64,000 bases of DNA from positions 58,820,877 to 58,884,876 of the forward strand of contig CAMGYJ010000008.1 in NCBI GenBank assembly GCA_946122785.1. The letters run 5' to 3'. Under the pieces are notes generated by a model. It did no database searches, was not told where the DNA came from, and was given only the letters and a program-made list of their open reading frames with translations. This DNA comes from Linum tenue. Taxonomy: Eukaryota > Streptophyta > Magnoliopsida > Malpighiales > Linaceae. The translations under genes and the position numbers were made by a program. Of the stretch, positions 32,650-43,235 are shown piece after piece (the stretch's first letter is position 1; each line of letters opens with the position of its first letter).

Positions 32650-34400
32650 GTTATTTTTGGACGGAGCCTTTTATGAAAAAGAAATTTGTGAAGGATTGAA
32701 AGACTGTGATGGTAGTAAAGCTCCAGGTCCGGATGGTTTCACTTTAGATTTCTTCAAGAGGTGTTGGAATCGGCTGAAAAAGGATGTGATGAAAGCTGTT
32801 GAGGAATTCTGTGACATGGGGATTCTTCCCAAGTGTGTTACTCATTCCTTTGTGTTTTAACGCCGAAGAAAGATGTTGTAGAGGAGATCAAAGATTTGCT
32901 TCCTATTAATTTGGTCGGCAGCATCAACAAGATTATCCATAAAGTGCTCTCTCAAAGACTCGGGGTGGTGCTCCCTAAATCGGTGACACGTCAACAACAT
33001 TCTTTAGTGCAAGGAAGGCAGATATCATAAGTAGGTCTTTTAGCCAATGAACTCATTGAAAGCAGGAGAAAAGGCAGAAAACCGGGACTCATGTTCAATA
33101 ATGTTGATTGGGGTGCCTTTTCAATATGCTTGCCAAGATGGGGTTCACAAATACTTGGGAAAGATGGATCAAGGGCTCCTTGTGCGCTTCAAATATTTCT
33201 ATCCTTGTCAATAGTGAGGCCCACGGCTTTTTTCCGGTGTCTAAGGGTCTCCGGCAAGGGGATCCCTTATCACCCGGGCTTTTCGTGCTTGTCATGGAAA
33301 TTCTTTCCTTTATGCTGAAAACTGCGCGAGGTGCTGGGAAGTTTGAAGAGTTCTATATGAATGAAGAAAGGAAGATTGGCGAGGTAACAAACCTGTTGTA
33401 TGTAGATGACACTCTGATGTCTGTGAGGCTAGCCACAATCAAGTTTTGAATGTGCTGGCAACGTTAGCCTACTTTCAAATGGTGACAGGATTAAGGGCTC
33501 GTTTGCTTGTTGGATTTGAAAATGAAGATTTTGAGTTTTAAAAACCTTTGGATTTATGATAGATTTGTTGCATCATGGATTTGGAAGAGTACATTGTTTG
33601 TTTAGTTGATTTTTTATCATGGATTTGTGATGGATTTGTCTCACATTTTTTCCTTCTATTGTCAAATCCCAAATGAAATGTGAGATTTACAAATCCGTGG
33701 GGTCCACGGATTTGGATCTAAAAAAGGGGTCCAAATCCGTGGACCCCACGGATTTGTGTCCCTCAACAAACAAAGGATTTGTGTCAACTCCATGATGCTT
33801 GGGATTTGGGTTCCAAATCCATCACCCAAATCCCACAAGCAAACGACCCCTAAGAATAAACTTGGAGAAGTCCATCATGTATACGCTTAGGGATGTCCCT
33901 AACCCTAGTTACTTTGCATTGATTTTCGGGTGCAGTTGGAGCTCGGATTCCTCAAAGTATCTTGGGTTCCCTCTTGGTGGAAAACCAAATGACGCTTCAA
34001 TTTAGGATCCGATTATTGATTAGTATCAGACTATCAGCGCAAGCTTAATGGTTGGGGAAGCGGAGCCTTGTCTTTCAGTGGTAGACTTGTGTTGGTCAAA
34101 TTGGTATTTTCGAATATTCCGAGTTACTACTTCTCCCTTTTCAAAGCTCCAATGTCAGTGATCAAAGAGTTGGAAAATGTCAAAGAAACTTCTAGTGGAA
34201 AGGGAAGGCTGAGGGGTTCAAGATGGTTATTATGGATTGGAAGAAGTGCGAAGCTACGAAGGATGAAGGAGGCTTTGGTATACATGATCTCAAAGCTTTC
34301 AATGATGCAATGTTTTCTAAATGGTTATGGATGTATGCGGTTGAGAGGGACGCGTGGTGGCAGGAATTGATTTCCTACAAGTACGCCCAATGATTCATCT
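32650..34400 (+). pseudogene. LINE ORF2 reverse transcriptase domain
   Basis: It opens with EKEICEGLKDCDGSKAPGPD and FTLDFFKRCW, the classical start of plant L1 RT. After a frameshift at about 32840 come LLPINLVGSINKIIHKVLSQ and the VQGRQI block with a stop, then SKGLRQGDPLSPGLF and the catalytic YVDDTL near 33400. The MITE at 33495-33850 sits right after this. RINLEKS and SSKYLGFPLGG resume in frame after it, then LNGWGSGALSFSGRLVLVK. Disabled by several shifts. Confidence 0.8.
33495..33850. mobile_element. Harbinger-type MITE inside LINE RT, 356 bp
   Basis: Ends GGGCTCGTTTGC and (reverse complement of the right end) GGGGTCGTTTGC, flanked by TAA on both sides (33492-33494, 33851-33853). Removing it with one TAA restores the LINE frame. 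It shares internal sequence with 2047-2404. Confidence 0.85.
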
Positions 34401-34869
34401 CTGTGGCGGACGAGAAATGCGAAGGGGGGATCTTGCAGATCAGTTTGGGCAAACATCAACAAAGAAAATAGCCTTTTACGGAAGTTCGCTTGGTTGGAAC
34501 CGGGGAATGGTACTATGATATCATTTTGCATGACTGTTGGATCCCGAGACTGTTCTGGTTGACTCGTTACCCTGCCTCGCCGCTGCTGTTGCTGAACCGG
34601 AAACTCCTCTTTTCGACATTGCCGATTTTTCTGGTGAGGTTGTTAATTGAATATTCTTTAAGGGGTGGGGCTGAGAGGGAGAGGGTTGCTCTTAATAAGT
34701 TATTGTGTTCAGCTGACTTTTATCATAATTCCATTAGTCCTTGCAGGAGGACATGGACTCTTGAGTCAGATGGGTGTTTCTCTGTTCGATCTTTATATTA
34801 GCAGCTGGTCAGAAATGATCTTGGAGGTCTACATGAGTTTCCTACATGTCAAGTCTGGAGAAGAATAAT

Positions 34870-35284
34870 TTCGAGCAAAGAGTGTTTCTTCCTATGGTTA
34901 GTATATCATAATAGGATCCTCACCGTGGACAATCTTAAAAGAAGAGGCTGGAGCTTGGCAAATAGGTGTGCTATGTGTCAACAAAAGGAGGAGACAAGTG
35001 TTCACCTGTTCATGGATTGTGCTTATGTGAAAAATGTGTGGAAGATCATTTTTGGACTTGGGTTGAACTCGATCAGGGAGAAGGCAGATATAGTGACGAC
35101 TATTAAAAAGTGGCCTAGTGAAGACTTGAACAACACGGAGGAGTGGTTTGTTTCATGCTTACTTCATGCCGTGTGGTGGTTCATATGGCTTGAAAGAAAC
35201 CAGAGGATTTTCGAAGATAAGAGTAATGTTTCTTCTGTTGTCACTCATGGGAAAGTTCATAGTATGTGGCTACGAGTTAGTTGA
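34870..35284 (+). pseudogene. LINE ORF2 C-terminal zinc-binding domain (zf-RVT)
   Basis: The frame from 34925 reads NRCAMCQQKEETSVHLFMDC, the Cys-x2-Cys...His...Cys pattern of the plant reverse-transcriptase zinc-binding domain, then WWFIWLERNQRIFE. The stop is at 35282-35284. This region ends plant L1 ORF2. Confidence 0.75.
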
Positions 35285-35825
35285 GGGAGAGGGGATTCAA
35301 TTTCTAGAGACATGCTGATGTCAAGGAGGAGTTTGGTCTGCTGAAAGATGATGCCTTTTTGTGGAGTTCTCAGTTTGGGGTGGTGTGATGATTTTTTGGC
35401 AGGTTGAGTTGACATGTGCTTCTTGGGGCCTGGGTTGGCAATGTTTGTATTGGTTACAGTTATGGAGCATGCTGCTGTTGGTGGCAGTTTGTTGGTGTCT
35501 TCCTTGGTTCCCGTTGGATTGTGTGTGTCAATTTGTGGGGGGCAGTGTTTGGTTTGAAGGATTGGTTGTTGTAGGATGCAGATTGGCTATTGTGTTCGCT
35601 GTGGAAGGATCAGATGTGCGTTAAGTTTTAGGTGGGCAGTGGTCTTTTGATTTGTTGATTTGTAGGTGTAGATCTGCCTGAGACGTGTTGTTCCTTGTGA
35701 GCTGGCGGGTCTTGTGTGGCGGATAGCTACTTTGTCGGCGCTTGCCCCTGACGTTGGAGGTTTCGTGTACTTTGGATGCCAAGGTTGGTTCGGCCTAACC
35801 AGCCATGTTGTCTTTGTTTTTAACT
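35285..35825 (+). other. LINE 3' UTR
   Basis: A G/T-rich stretch (GTTGGTGGCAGTTTGTTGG and similar), typical of plant L1 3' UTRs, ending near TTTGTTTTTAACTG. No coding is expected. Confidence 0.5.
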
Positions 35826-36322
35826 GATATACTAGAATCAATACCCACGACTACGCCGCGGGAGATGTAGTCGTGTTTAGTATATGTGAAAACAGTCATA
35901 CAACTTACCATCACAATAATTATTTACGGAACATTAGTCTAAATACTCTCGAGTAAATACTTTTTTTGATACGAAACTCATTATGTTAGACATCAAATCA
36001 ATACATACCCAAGCTATCGTGCTAAAATTTTGAGCAATCTTCATTAGAAAAGAAGCAATCATCAACCTGTATCAACAAAAGAGTAGTAACTTTAACAATA
36101 TAAGGGAGAAAGTCACTAAATTACTTCTCTTCCTAAAAATATGCTCTTACAAAATGGAAGTAAACAAATAAAAGCTCCAACGCCAACCTGTCACCATGTA
36201 TCAAATGCTTAATCGTCAATACAATTCAATGTAGGACATGATACTTGTTCTGGTATACTTTCCCTCAAAGATCCTCCTATTACTCTCCTATACACACCAG
36301 TACATTACACGAAGAAGACTTA
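35826..36322. other. Intergenic DNA right of the LINE
   Basis: AT-rich, no motif recognised apart from the short inverted ACGACTACGCCGCGGG / GTAGTCGT near 35849-35873. Confidence 0.35.
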
Positions 36323-36440
36323 AATTTCAAAAGCTTTTTCTTGCTTTGCAACTTCTTGTTCAAGCTCTGCAAATTCTGCAATGGATTCCTTCTCCTTCAC
36401 TTCTTTCTTTAGTTTGTTTTTCTTCATCCCATATATACCA
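36323..36440 (-). CDS. Possible last exon of an unidentified minus-strand gene
   Basis: The minus frame reads KKNKLKKEVKEKESIAEFAE and LEQEVAKQEKAFEI, then a TAA near 36321. A charged helical, coiled-coil-like C-terminus with a clean stop looks like genuine coding. I do not recognise the protein. It could belong with the exon at 36838-36870 and those at 37787-39189, but the joins are unproven. Confidence 0.3.
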
Positions 36441-36837
36441 GAAGCATTGCAAAATTGCATAATCAGAATTACAACATAAAGAAAAAAGTGCAGCAACAAC
36501 TAACAACAAAACCAACAAAAAAATATGCCAAGAAGTACAGAATTCTGGTCATGTATACGAAAGTCCCCAAGTTTCAACTCTAAGTTCTCACATAAACCAA
36601 TCGGTCCAGATAACTTTTAACTTTCAATACATTTGACCAACAGCAAGCAGATATGAGCATCAAACAACAGTTGATCGGGAAAGAAAATAGGAAGTAAATT
36701 TCATTCTAGGTTGTTGACTGTAGTAGAATGCTGATATACCTGAAAGTTAGAACCAACATGTTTCTTTCCAGAAATAAAGAGAATGTAATATCTCCAAGTA
36801 TAAATGAAGTCAAATGTTACCTGAAGTTTGGCATGGG

Positions 36838-36870
36838 AAATCTGCCCAGAAACCATTCAAGCAGAACACC
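36838..36870 (-). CDS. Possible short internal exon
   Basis: Between an acceptor TTTGCAG and a donor CAG|GTAACA on the minus strand, one frame reads GVLLEWFLGRFPMPNF. The boundaries are approximate (up to about 36825-36872), and the evidence is limited to splice signals and an open frame. Confidence 0.2.
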
Positions 36871-37786
36871 TGCAAACTGCATCAGTCAGTTATAGCTATA
36901 CATTAGGCAATAATAAATCCAGAATTGAAATAATAGAATTTAAACCCCTGCCTCTAGTTCAACAGCGGTAAATGAATCATAATATATACATATAGGCCAA
37001 GGAAATCTCATTTCACACCAGAAGGGCAAACACATCAAAGTTGCAACCTCTATTCTAATATAAGGTCATTTTTTGATTCTGCAGCAACATGAAATGACCT
37101 GAAGTTTTTTTTATCATGGTGACATAAACTGATTAATTAGGAAAAATAAACAAAAGAAAAGCATACAAATACAAATCTGCAACATGAAATCTTCTCTTGC
37201 CAGCTCATCTGACTACAACAGATTGCTTGCCGAAGATCAGCTACTGCATCCTACCAAATATTACTCTCGAAGTCTAATTGCCATCCAAACTCAACCAGCT
37301 AAAACTGAACCAAAAGCCAATGCAAGGGTTGTATCACATCAGGCTCTTCACAATAGATCAAGAACATGGGAAGAATTTATATGATATAACAGAAGCACTA
37401 TCATACTTTTTTTTCCCTTTCTTACCAAGAAATAGCCATCTCAATGCTTTTTGCCCTCAAGTAAGACTCCTCAAATTGCACAGGGTTGATTGTCTTTCAT
37501 GCTTCAAGTCTCCACTGCCGGAGCTGAGACCAACAATCTCATTGAATTTGAAGTCCACTCTTCCGCAATCTGAAGATCCACCTTCTTTGTGAGTTGGCTA
37601 GTGCGCGTATTTATGGAAGCACACCAGATAGCATAGAAACTTCAACATATGTGGATGATTTTTGCTCGTTAACCTGAATATTGACTGGAAAGAATGTAGA
37701 AACAGGTAAGCAACCCATGAAAATGAGCAGAAACTAATAGACGCAGAGGGAAGAGAAGATATAGGATAAGTAGCATTGTACATTAC

Positions 37787-39189
37787 CTTGCCTACGCTGG
37801 ATTTCACACTTGCTATTGCACAGATCCCTGCTACCCGCTGCACTCATATGGGCATATACACGACGTTAATCCAATTACTCAAACTACTTAAGAAGTGATC
37901 GAAAAACTAAAGGAAGCTAGGAAGGGGAGATATATTGTATCAGACTACGTACCATAAGCTGCTTGATCGCATTGACTCCTGGTGCAAGTGTCTTGACACC
38001 ACAGCTCATCAAAGCCCTGGGAGGTGCAGAGCTCTAGATGATTATTAGTATGACAGATAGGGGTGAACAAATACACCCGCAAACCGACCCACCCGTCCAA
38101 CCCGACCCAACCCACCCGTATTTATCGCTAAATCGAAGGTTTTGGGTTGGTTGAGGGTTTTCTTTTGTACAACCCGCCTCTTTTGGGTTGGGTTTGGATT
38201 TTGGATTACACAACCCGTAGAACCCGACCCAACCCGTGTTCCAATTATTGGTATAAGTTCGTATCCAAAAAAATATTTATGTCGTATATAGTCATACTTG
38301 TGAGAAAATTAAGATATTTCGCCATGTTTTTCTCTTAAAGTCTCACTAATCTAATGCATTCTTCGACTTAAAGTTTATACATATATTTAATATAGCTATG
38401 ATTCACGCAATTTTTTTTTTCTTGTGTACAATTTTAAAAGAATATCATATTATGGATGCGTTCATTTGTAACCTTTTTAGCCTATTTCAACAAATGTCGT
38501 GAAAAAAACTATACATAAGTTGAAGTAAATCAAGTTTTATTAAATTTCAAAAAATATTTGTGAATTTTGATACCTTTCACCTCGGTTTATTCGTTTGAAT
38601 TTTTAATTAGTTATAAATATTTTTATGATGTAGAATAATTACATATTTTGTGTTGGGTTGGGTTTTTACTTAAAAATATCGCCAACCCGACCCAACCCAA
38701 TTAAAAACAAACCGTAGGATTTAGATTTTTTTGAGTGGGTTTGGGTTTAATATTTCCCAAACCGTAGTGCATGAGTCGGGTGATTAAAATGTCTAAACCC
38801 GAACCACCCGACCCATGTACACCCCTAATGAGAGAGCAGCAACACACCCATGAAAATCACCATCAATGTCTTCTTCTCCATTCTCAATGTAAAAATCCCT
38901 ATTTTAATGAGGCTTCATGTGTGATATTCACAGTACTCAGACTGGGTTATTTGCTTGGGAAGTGATTTCAGAACAGGGGGGAAATGGTTCAATAATCAGG
39001 CAGAGGGGGTGGAGATGGTCACAGAGAAGCCAACAAAAGAAAGGACTACCAGCTAGCTAGCCATTGTAGCTTACCAACAGACTCTCTCTTTGTCTCCCCT
39101 CGCCGCATTGAGAGCTGATGTCCAACTGATCTCAAGTTGATATTGATGAATGACAACCGGTAGAGCTGCGTCCTCACCCACGGGTTCAT
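37787..39189 (-). CDS. Unidentified minus-strand gene, first three exons
   Basis: ATG at 39189. Exon 1 is 39189-39075 (opens MNPWVRTQLYRLS; donor GTTG|GTAAGC), exon 2 is 38033-37953 (acceptor CATCTAG; donor ATG|GTACGT), exon 3 is 37837-37787 (acceptor GTGCAG; donor AAG|GTAATG). All sites are canonical. In the frame set by exon 1, exons 2 and 3 stay open and are Cys/Gln-rich, without a known motif. A second frame through exons 2-3 ends ICAIASVKSSVGK, faintly like the P-loop of Mrp/IND1 ATPases (SGKGGVGK) but lacking the key glycines. It may be a diverged gene, a pseudogene or a non-coding RNA. The first intron contains the hAT element at 38058. Confidence 0.3.
38058..38827. mobile_element. hAT-type non-autonomous element, 770 bp
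   Basis: Inverted termini TAGGGGTG...CACCCCTA. Flanks ATGACAGA (38050-38057) and ATGAGAGA (38828-38835) agree at 7 of 8 bases. The sub-terminal regions are rich in AACCCGACCCAACCC-type repeats, in opposite orientation at the two ends. No coding frame. Probably a relative of 51927-52367, which has the same terminal 8 bp. Confidence 0.75.
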
Positions 39190-40251
39190 GGCGCCTTGTC
39201 TTTCAATGAGCAAAGCACATTTAAGCCAGAGCTACTCATTTTGCTGCCCATGCGGTTTTTTCCCAATCAGACGTCGCCATCATCGTCAATGCGTCGCCGT
39301 TGCCATTGCCGACATCCTCTTCCTCGGCATCTGAAACGGGAGGGAAAGTGGAAGCGAGAATCAGAGGTGGCGGTCCGATTTATGAAGGATTTATCGGGCT
39401 GTGTTTCGTGGAAGTAGATAAGAAAGGGATGAGAAGAAGAGGGCGCTCTAGTTTCAGGCTTTACGTGGGGAGACGTGTGGAATGAAGGTAAAAGACCATA
39501 GACATAGAGGTATGGGAGACGTAAAGGAAGTGTAGACTGGGAGAAATTCAGTTTGCATGTTAGATTGTTTGGAAAGATAGAGATATGATTGTAGGTTGGA
39601 AGAAAATTGGAAGTGATTTGATTGGAGGAGGAAGAGTATAGAGAAGAGAAGGATTTGTCAGGTAGTGGGGTGACAGAAGAAAGGGGAAGGGTAAGATTTT
39701 ATTTTGTGGCAGTTGAACCTCTTTTCTCCTTTTCTTACAGTTTTGAAGGCTTTTTGGTGGGTGGATGAAGGATTGAAAAGATGGAGTTTCACTAAATGAC
39801 AAATAATGAAACAGTAACAAAAACAATTGGGCAATAAAGTGTACCCACATTTCATATATAAAAGAATGGTGCTATAGTTCCCATCGGGAGTGGTCTGGTC
39901 CACATTGCTGGTTTGTTTTCTGTTTCCTTTTTGTTTCTTTTTCTGTTGCGTGTGTTTCGGTGTTTAGTTCAATTCTTCTGAACTATTACAGATTTCGGAC
40001 ATTGTATTGTTGTTCTTGTGTCTCTTTATTAATGCATTTCGATCACCATTATAAAAAAAAAACGGTTTTATTGATAGTTTCCGTGTACAATGAGGAAAAA
40101 CATAAACACTGGGATAATAAAAATCATGGGAAAACTTTGAGACCTTAAAATGTGGAACATATTATAAATAATTATTCCAGATAATTGCATGGATCCTAGG
40201 AGACCGAAGTCGATTAGCAGGCTACTAAACATGTCACGGGCCGCCAACCGT
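39190..40251. other. Intergenic region upstream of the minus-strand gene
   Basis: It includes the likely 5' flank of the 39189 gene. GC-rich Ser/Pro-coding-like DNA at 39270-39330 gives two short open frames without support. Nothing recognisable follows. Confidence 0.35.
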
Positions 40252-40259
40252 GATATCAA

Positions 40260-40609
40260 CATAGTTAGTAAATACTTCGTTTAATACACGTATGGGTACT
40301 CGTACGTAATTTATTCGTTTAAAACTTCTGTATCCGTATTATTGTCAAGTCGTTTCATTTTTCCCCTTCATTTGATAGATATCGTACTAAACACGTTTAA
40401 AATCTGTATGACACGTTTGATATCCGTATTTAATGAATTAAATTGCAAACTTAACTAGAATTTATATATTTATTTATTTTTTAAATAATTAATTTTATTA
40501 TATTTATGACTTTTGATGTACTATTAAACATAACATTACTTTAGAGACAAATTAAAATACCCGTACGTATTTTATACGTAACTTACACGTCCATATTTTA
40601 CTAACTTAG
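40260..40609. mobile_element. MITE family 'CATAGTTAGTAAA', copy 1
   Basis: 350 bp with ends CATAGTTAGTAAATA and (reverse complement) CTAAGTTAGTAAAATA. A perfect 8-bp duplication GATATCAA flanks it (40252-40259, 40610-40617), pointing to hAT. The interior is AT-rich with repeated ACGTA motifs. A second copy in inverse orientation is at 53011-53334. Confidence 0.8.
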
Positions 40610-40617
40610 GATATCAA

Positions 40618-41747
40618 CATGTGAGGATTGCAAAGTTTGAGTAGGCTGATGTTAACTTGCGGGCGCTTACAATCTCACGACCTCACGCTGTGAGAATTAC
40701 ACCGAGATCGTGAAGATCGTAAGTGAAAAGGTGTGTGTCAGTCAACCATTCGTCAGGGGCAATTTCTCTGGATGTGAAACTCTCCCTCCCGATAGTCCGC
40801 TCTAGGTTAGGTTGAGTAACTTGAAAGGGAGCTCAATCAGAAATAGGATTCTCCGCAATGTAAATCATGAGTTGACAAACTTGGATAATCCATTCGTCAG
40901 TCTATTTTGCAACTAGAGAGATACAACACCCGAGTTGATTTCTCACTTTAGTTTTTCACTAAAATTTTCTTTACTTTGTTTTTGTTGTAATTAGTTAATT
41001 CAAACCTTATATTCACTAGATAATAAAGCAGTCCGCGAAGTAATATTACATTTGCCTCGCTGGTTGATATTAAATTTCACTTTAGTTTTACTATGTTGCA
41101 CCCAATTGTGGCTGCACTTTGCCGCGGTTGGGATAGTAGTCACAGTAGAAATTGAGTCAAGTATAACTCTCAAACTTTGTTACTTTGCATGCAAGTTTAT
41201 ACCTGCCTCAAATGCATCATTATAATTTGGTCAATCACTTCTAAGTGATAAATGAATCTAACTTCATGATCATCATTGTTCATTTATCATATTGCACGCT
41301 ACAATATATACAAGTTTATTGTCAATGATAATTTTCGGTCAATTCCTTCAAATTCCATTCAAGATTTTACTTATTGAGATTTTTTTCATTTTCCCAATCA
41401 AGTACATGTGGTTCTTCTAAACCAATATTATAACACTTGGAGATTCAAATATGATTACAATATCATCAGCATAAGAGCATCTTTATTCTTAACTCCTTTT
41501 TATCTAGAGGACTTGCATTCCTTTGGAATCGATAGTTACAACATATCACATATGTGAGCGTAACATATCCGTCGGGAATATAAATCTTAGGAATGCAATC
41601 CAATCGTGCTAGTTTCATATTGTTAAGTTCATAGGCGGACAAAACCTTCGTGTCTACAGTTAAAATTTATACTTTCATAGTTACCTTTGATCAATAGAAT
41701 CTTGGATGGGTAAAAAATTTCGTTAAAAAAATGTCTATTCTCGAAGT
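40618..41747. other. Unannotated intergenic DNA
   Basis: No open frame of note, no terminal repeats, no motif recognised. Confidence 0.35.
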
Positions 41748-41932
41748 TGGCTCAGATCGACAAAATTTTGAGTACATAGAACAATCGTGATAATGATAAA
41801 AAGCATCCACTTCAGGAGTTGACTTTGATCAGCATAAGGTTGAGCACGTAGAACAATCATGGTAATGGTAAAAACTCCTACTTCCATAATAGGCTCAAAT
41901 CGGTAGGATCATGAGTACATAGAAAATTCGTG
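41748..41932. repeat. Diverged tandem repeat, about 75-bp unit, three copies
   Basis: The unit core TTGAGTACATAGAACAATCGTG recurs in altered form near 41770, 41843 and 41909, each preceded by a GGCTCAGATCGAC-like block (CTTTGATCAGC, GCTCAAATCGG). The copies are too diverged for a recent expansion. Confidence 0.5.
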
Positions 41933-42406
41933 TTGATAATGTGTTATAAATAATTATCACGAAAATATGAATAAGCAATACCATTGAAATACGAAGTAGA
42001 AGAGAATTACTTACACGGCTTTTATTCGATACTCTTGAACACAAATCAGAACATGGGTACAAGAGATAGAATGGCAAATAGGAAAAAGAATGCTTGTTGC
42101 CTGTTGGTATAGTTTCTCCTTGTCTTATAGTCTCATTTTACAGGGAAGAAAGTTAGTTGACTGAAGGCTTGTACAACTTATACCAATGTATTTCCACCAA
42201 TTCCATAAAAGAACTAGCGGTTGATAATCGACATCAACATGACATTAATTCAAAATAGAACATGACTTGTGTTATAAGGCATATATGGGACATCCAAGGA
42301 GGATTGCTTTGAGTTGCTTGAATAATAAAATATAGACTATTCAATAAAATATAGACTCAAGTAATGTTTGATTGATTAATTAATGTTTTGAGGGGAAATC
42401 CATTTA
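41933..42406. other. Unannotated AT-rich spacer
   Basis: No gene or element ends identified. Confidence 0.35.
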
Positions 42407-43040
42407 TCTATCTATCTTCTAAAAAAAATATAGTAAGCATTTTCTTTATTTATACTTTCTCATTTCAAAATTTCAGACTTCGTGCGCTTCCACGTCAGCA
42501 TCCTTCGCACAAATAATATTTTTTGTTAACTCCTTTTTTATTTTTATTTTCATTTTTTTCTTAGATTTAACGGTCCAGATTCAAAGACTAGTTTACTTTT
42601 ATTACATTTTTTAGGAATTAATATTTAGTTTTTCAGTAATCCAATTAGTATGTGCCACCTAGCACATTCTTTCTCTTATTTTTCAATTCCTTTACTAATT
42701 TAATTGATCCTTTTTTATTTCGTTTCAACTCCAAATTCAGATATTTGAGCTTCGAAAAATCAGATTTTATATGATCTACACAATTATATTCATTTTTATA
42801 TGTGTTGGGAAAAAGGATTCAAAAAACATGATCACGATCAAATTCGACAGTGAACACTTTATCATTATCATTAAATTATATACCACCAAATGACTCATGC
42901 ACTGCCATAATTTACAAGACACATTTCTTATTCTATGACTATAACAACATTTAGTTTTGTAAAAACATAATACACAATAATTTCATGTGACACAAACTAA
43001 ATTATCTTTAAAAAATCACTTTGACCGGGTTCAAAGCTAG
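42407..43040 (+). mobile_element. Possible non-autonomous Helitron
   Basis: The left end TCTATCTATCTTCTAAAA follows an A and resembles plant Helitron 5' ends. The right end is CTAG followed by T, directly preceded by a hairpin CTTTGA-CCGGGT-TCAAAG (43021-43036). A-to-T insertion and absence of target duplication fit. The hairpin lies closer to CTAG than usual, so the call is moderate. Confidence 0.4.
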
Positions 43041-43235
43041 TGAAGGATACAATTTGGATCCCTCACATTCCTTCCGCAAAAATTGTGCTTCTTACTTCCA
43101 ACACATTTTACATTTACTTCCGAAATGCCTCTTTTTACCTCTGTAGTACGACCATAGGAGGTAAATAAGCCTTGTTCAAGACGGCTTGATTTGCTATGCC
43201 AGTGCACCAACGAGAGTAATCCGCACAACTTAGAA

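Larger units (their letters stand above)
14980..35825 (+). mobile_element. L1-type LINE shattered by nested insertions
   Basis: About 7 kb of LINE sequence is spread over nearly 21 kb. ORF1 pieces lie at 14995-15208, 23379-23753 and 28886-30059, and ORF2 at 30452-35284. Removing copia 1 (TSD CGTTC) and copia 2 (TSD AAGCT) rejoins ORF1 in frame at both breakpoints, proving these segments were once contiguous. A further insert interrupts ORF2 between endonuclease and RT, and a MITE sits inside the RT domain. Left and right ends are approximate: the 3' UTR seems to finish near a T-rich TTTGTTTTTAA at 35812-35822, and I found no clear target duplication. The copy is dead, with many stops and frameshifts. 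Confidence 0.75.

Noticed and set aside
37787..37837. Mrp/IND1-type P-loop ATPase exon
   Set aside because: SVKSSVGK lacks the glycines of SGKGGVGK, it is not in the frame set by the first exon, and no following STTAVNLA-like exon was found.
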